From Arctopsyche grandis (lineage: Eukaryota > Arthropoda > Insecta > Trichoptera > Hydropsychidae), in assembly GCF_051622035.1 (NCBI RefSeq), contig NC_135355.1, forward strand, positions 26,081,986-26,145,985: a DNA stretch of 64,000 nucleotides. The letters run 5' to 3'. A program made the position numbers and the translations under genes. Position 1 is the first letter of the stretch; each line of letters starts with the position of its first letter. Shown here in pieces: positions 63,621-64,000 of the stretch. Below the pieces are notes generated by a model. That model did not search any database. It had not been told where the DNA came from and was given only the letters and a program-made list of their open reading frames with translations.

Positions 63621-64000
63621 TGAATAGAATTAAGTATATGATTGAACAAATCTTTTCTCACAAACATAATAACGTATGTATATATATAATCTTACTTCAA
63701 TGAAATGTACATATATTGATTCTTGATCGACACTTATGTTTTAGTAATTTATATCATCATCCGAAAATAGTAAGGTATCAGCTTCTAGTGTAATCGCGAT
63801 GTGAACGATTTTTATCAAAGTGCTATGCTAATAATAATTGATAGCACTAGTACAAATACTATTCTAATGCTTGAAATATTTATAACTGGATTTAATATTA
63901 AATGATGTAATTACATGCTTATACTAGAATAGAATTAATTATTTTTTTATAATACGTATTATATTTTCCACAGTTTGGAAGTTTGTCTATCTGTGGATAA
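63621..64000. other. AT-rich end of window
   Basis: No feature recognised. Confidence 0.4.

Overview
The window is a piece of an insect nuclear genome. It is AT-rich, has short GT-AG introns, uses a jockey-type LINE with a Drosophila-style Inr+DPE internal promoter, and carries BEL/Pao, hAT, Helitron, Harbinger and tRNA-SINE repeats typical of insects. I could not fix the order. It looks like roughly one fifth host genes and well over a third transposable-element sequence, much of it nested.

Host genes, left to right: the last exon of an unidentified + strand gene (62-226); IDH3A, the NAD-isocitrate dehydrogenase alpha subunit (-, 4010-8143, six exons); a CRAL-TRIO/tocopherol-transfer-like gene (+, 31325-32703, five exons, one in-frame stop); DOLK, dolichol kinase (+, 33780-35826, nine exons including a 9-nt first exon); mitochondrial ALDH2 (-, 37023-42915, ten exons, 516 aa); a CCBE1-like secreted EGF/collagen protein (+, 52133-55846, seven exons, 481 aa); and COPE, epsilon-COP (-, 56357-57831, six exons with a 1-nt frameshift in exon 1). 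Exon phases were checked by hand: the summed exon lengths of IDH3A, CRAL-TRIO, DOLK, ALDH2 and CCBE1 are all multiples of three. The genes are unrelated housekeeping or extracellular genes and do not form a pathway.

Repeat blocks: 8.6-23.5 kb is a transposon-dense region holding a Helitron, an old repeat split by a young internally deleted BEL/Pao element (identical LTRs), a complete jockey-like LINE with target-site duplications, a long foldback, a Harbinger derivative, and a GC-rich minisatellite fused to Helitron helicase fragments. 24.5-31.1 kb holds a solo LTR, a miniature LTR element nested in a hAT MITE, another LTR, a Helitron and a small hAT MITE. 43.2-51.6 kb holds SINEs, head-to-head Helitrons, a TTAA-flanked MITE with a palindromic MITE inside it, and hAT MITEs, many of them inside one composite hAT-like element (45538-48787). 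57.9-62.8 kb has more hAT-type MITEs. One hAT MITE family (ends ggtaa.../...accgaacc) occurs seven times, including directly upstream of both DOLK and COPE.

I found no new kind of gene system. The most interesting items are structural: precise nested insertions with paralogous empty sites, a MITE copy carrying a segment copied from a neighbouring region, helicase-minisatellite tandem units, a two-part tRNA-Tyr complementarity at the BEL primer site, and apparent single-base lesions in two otherwise intact host genes.
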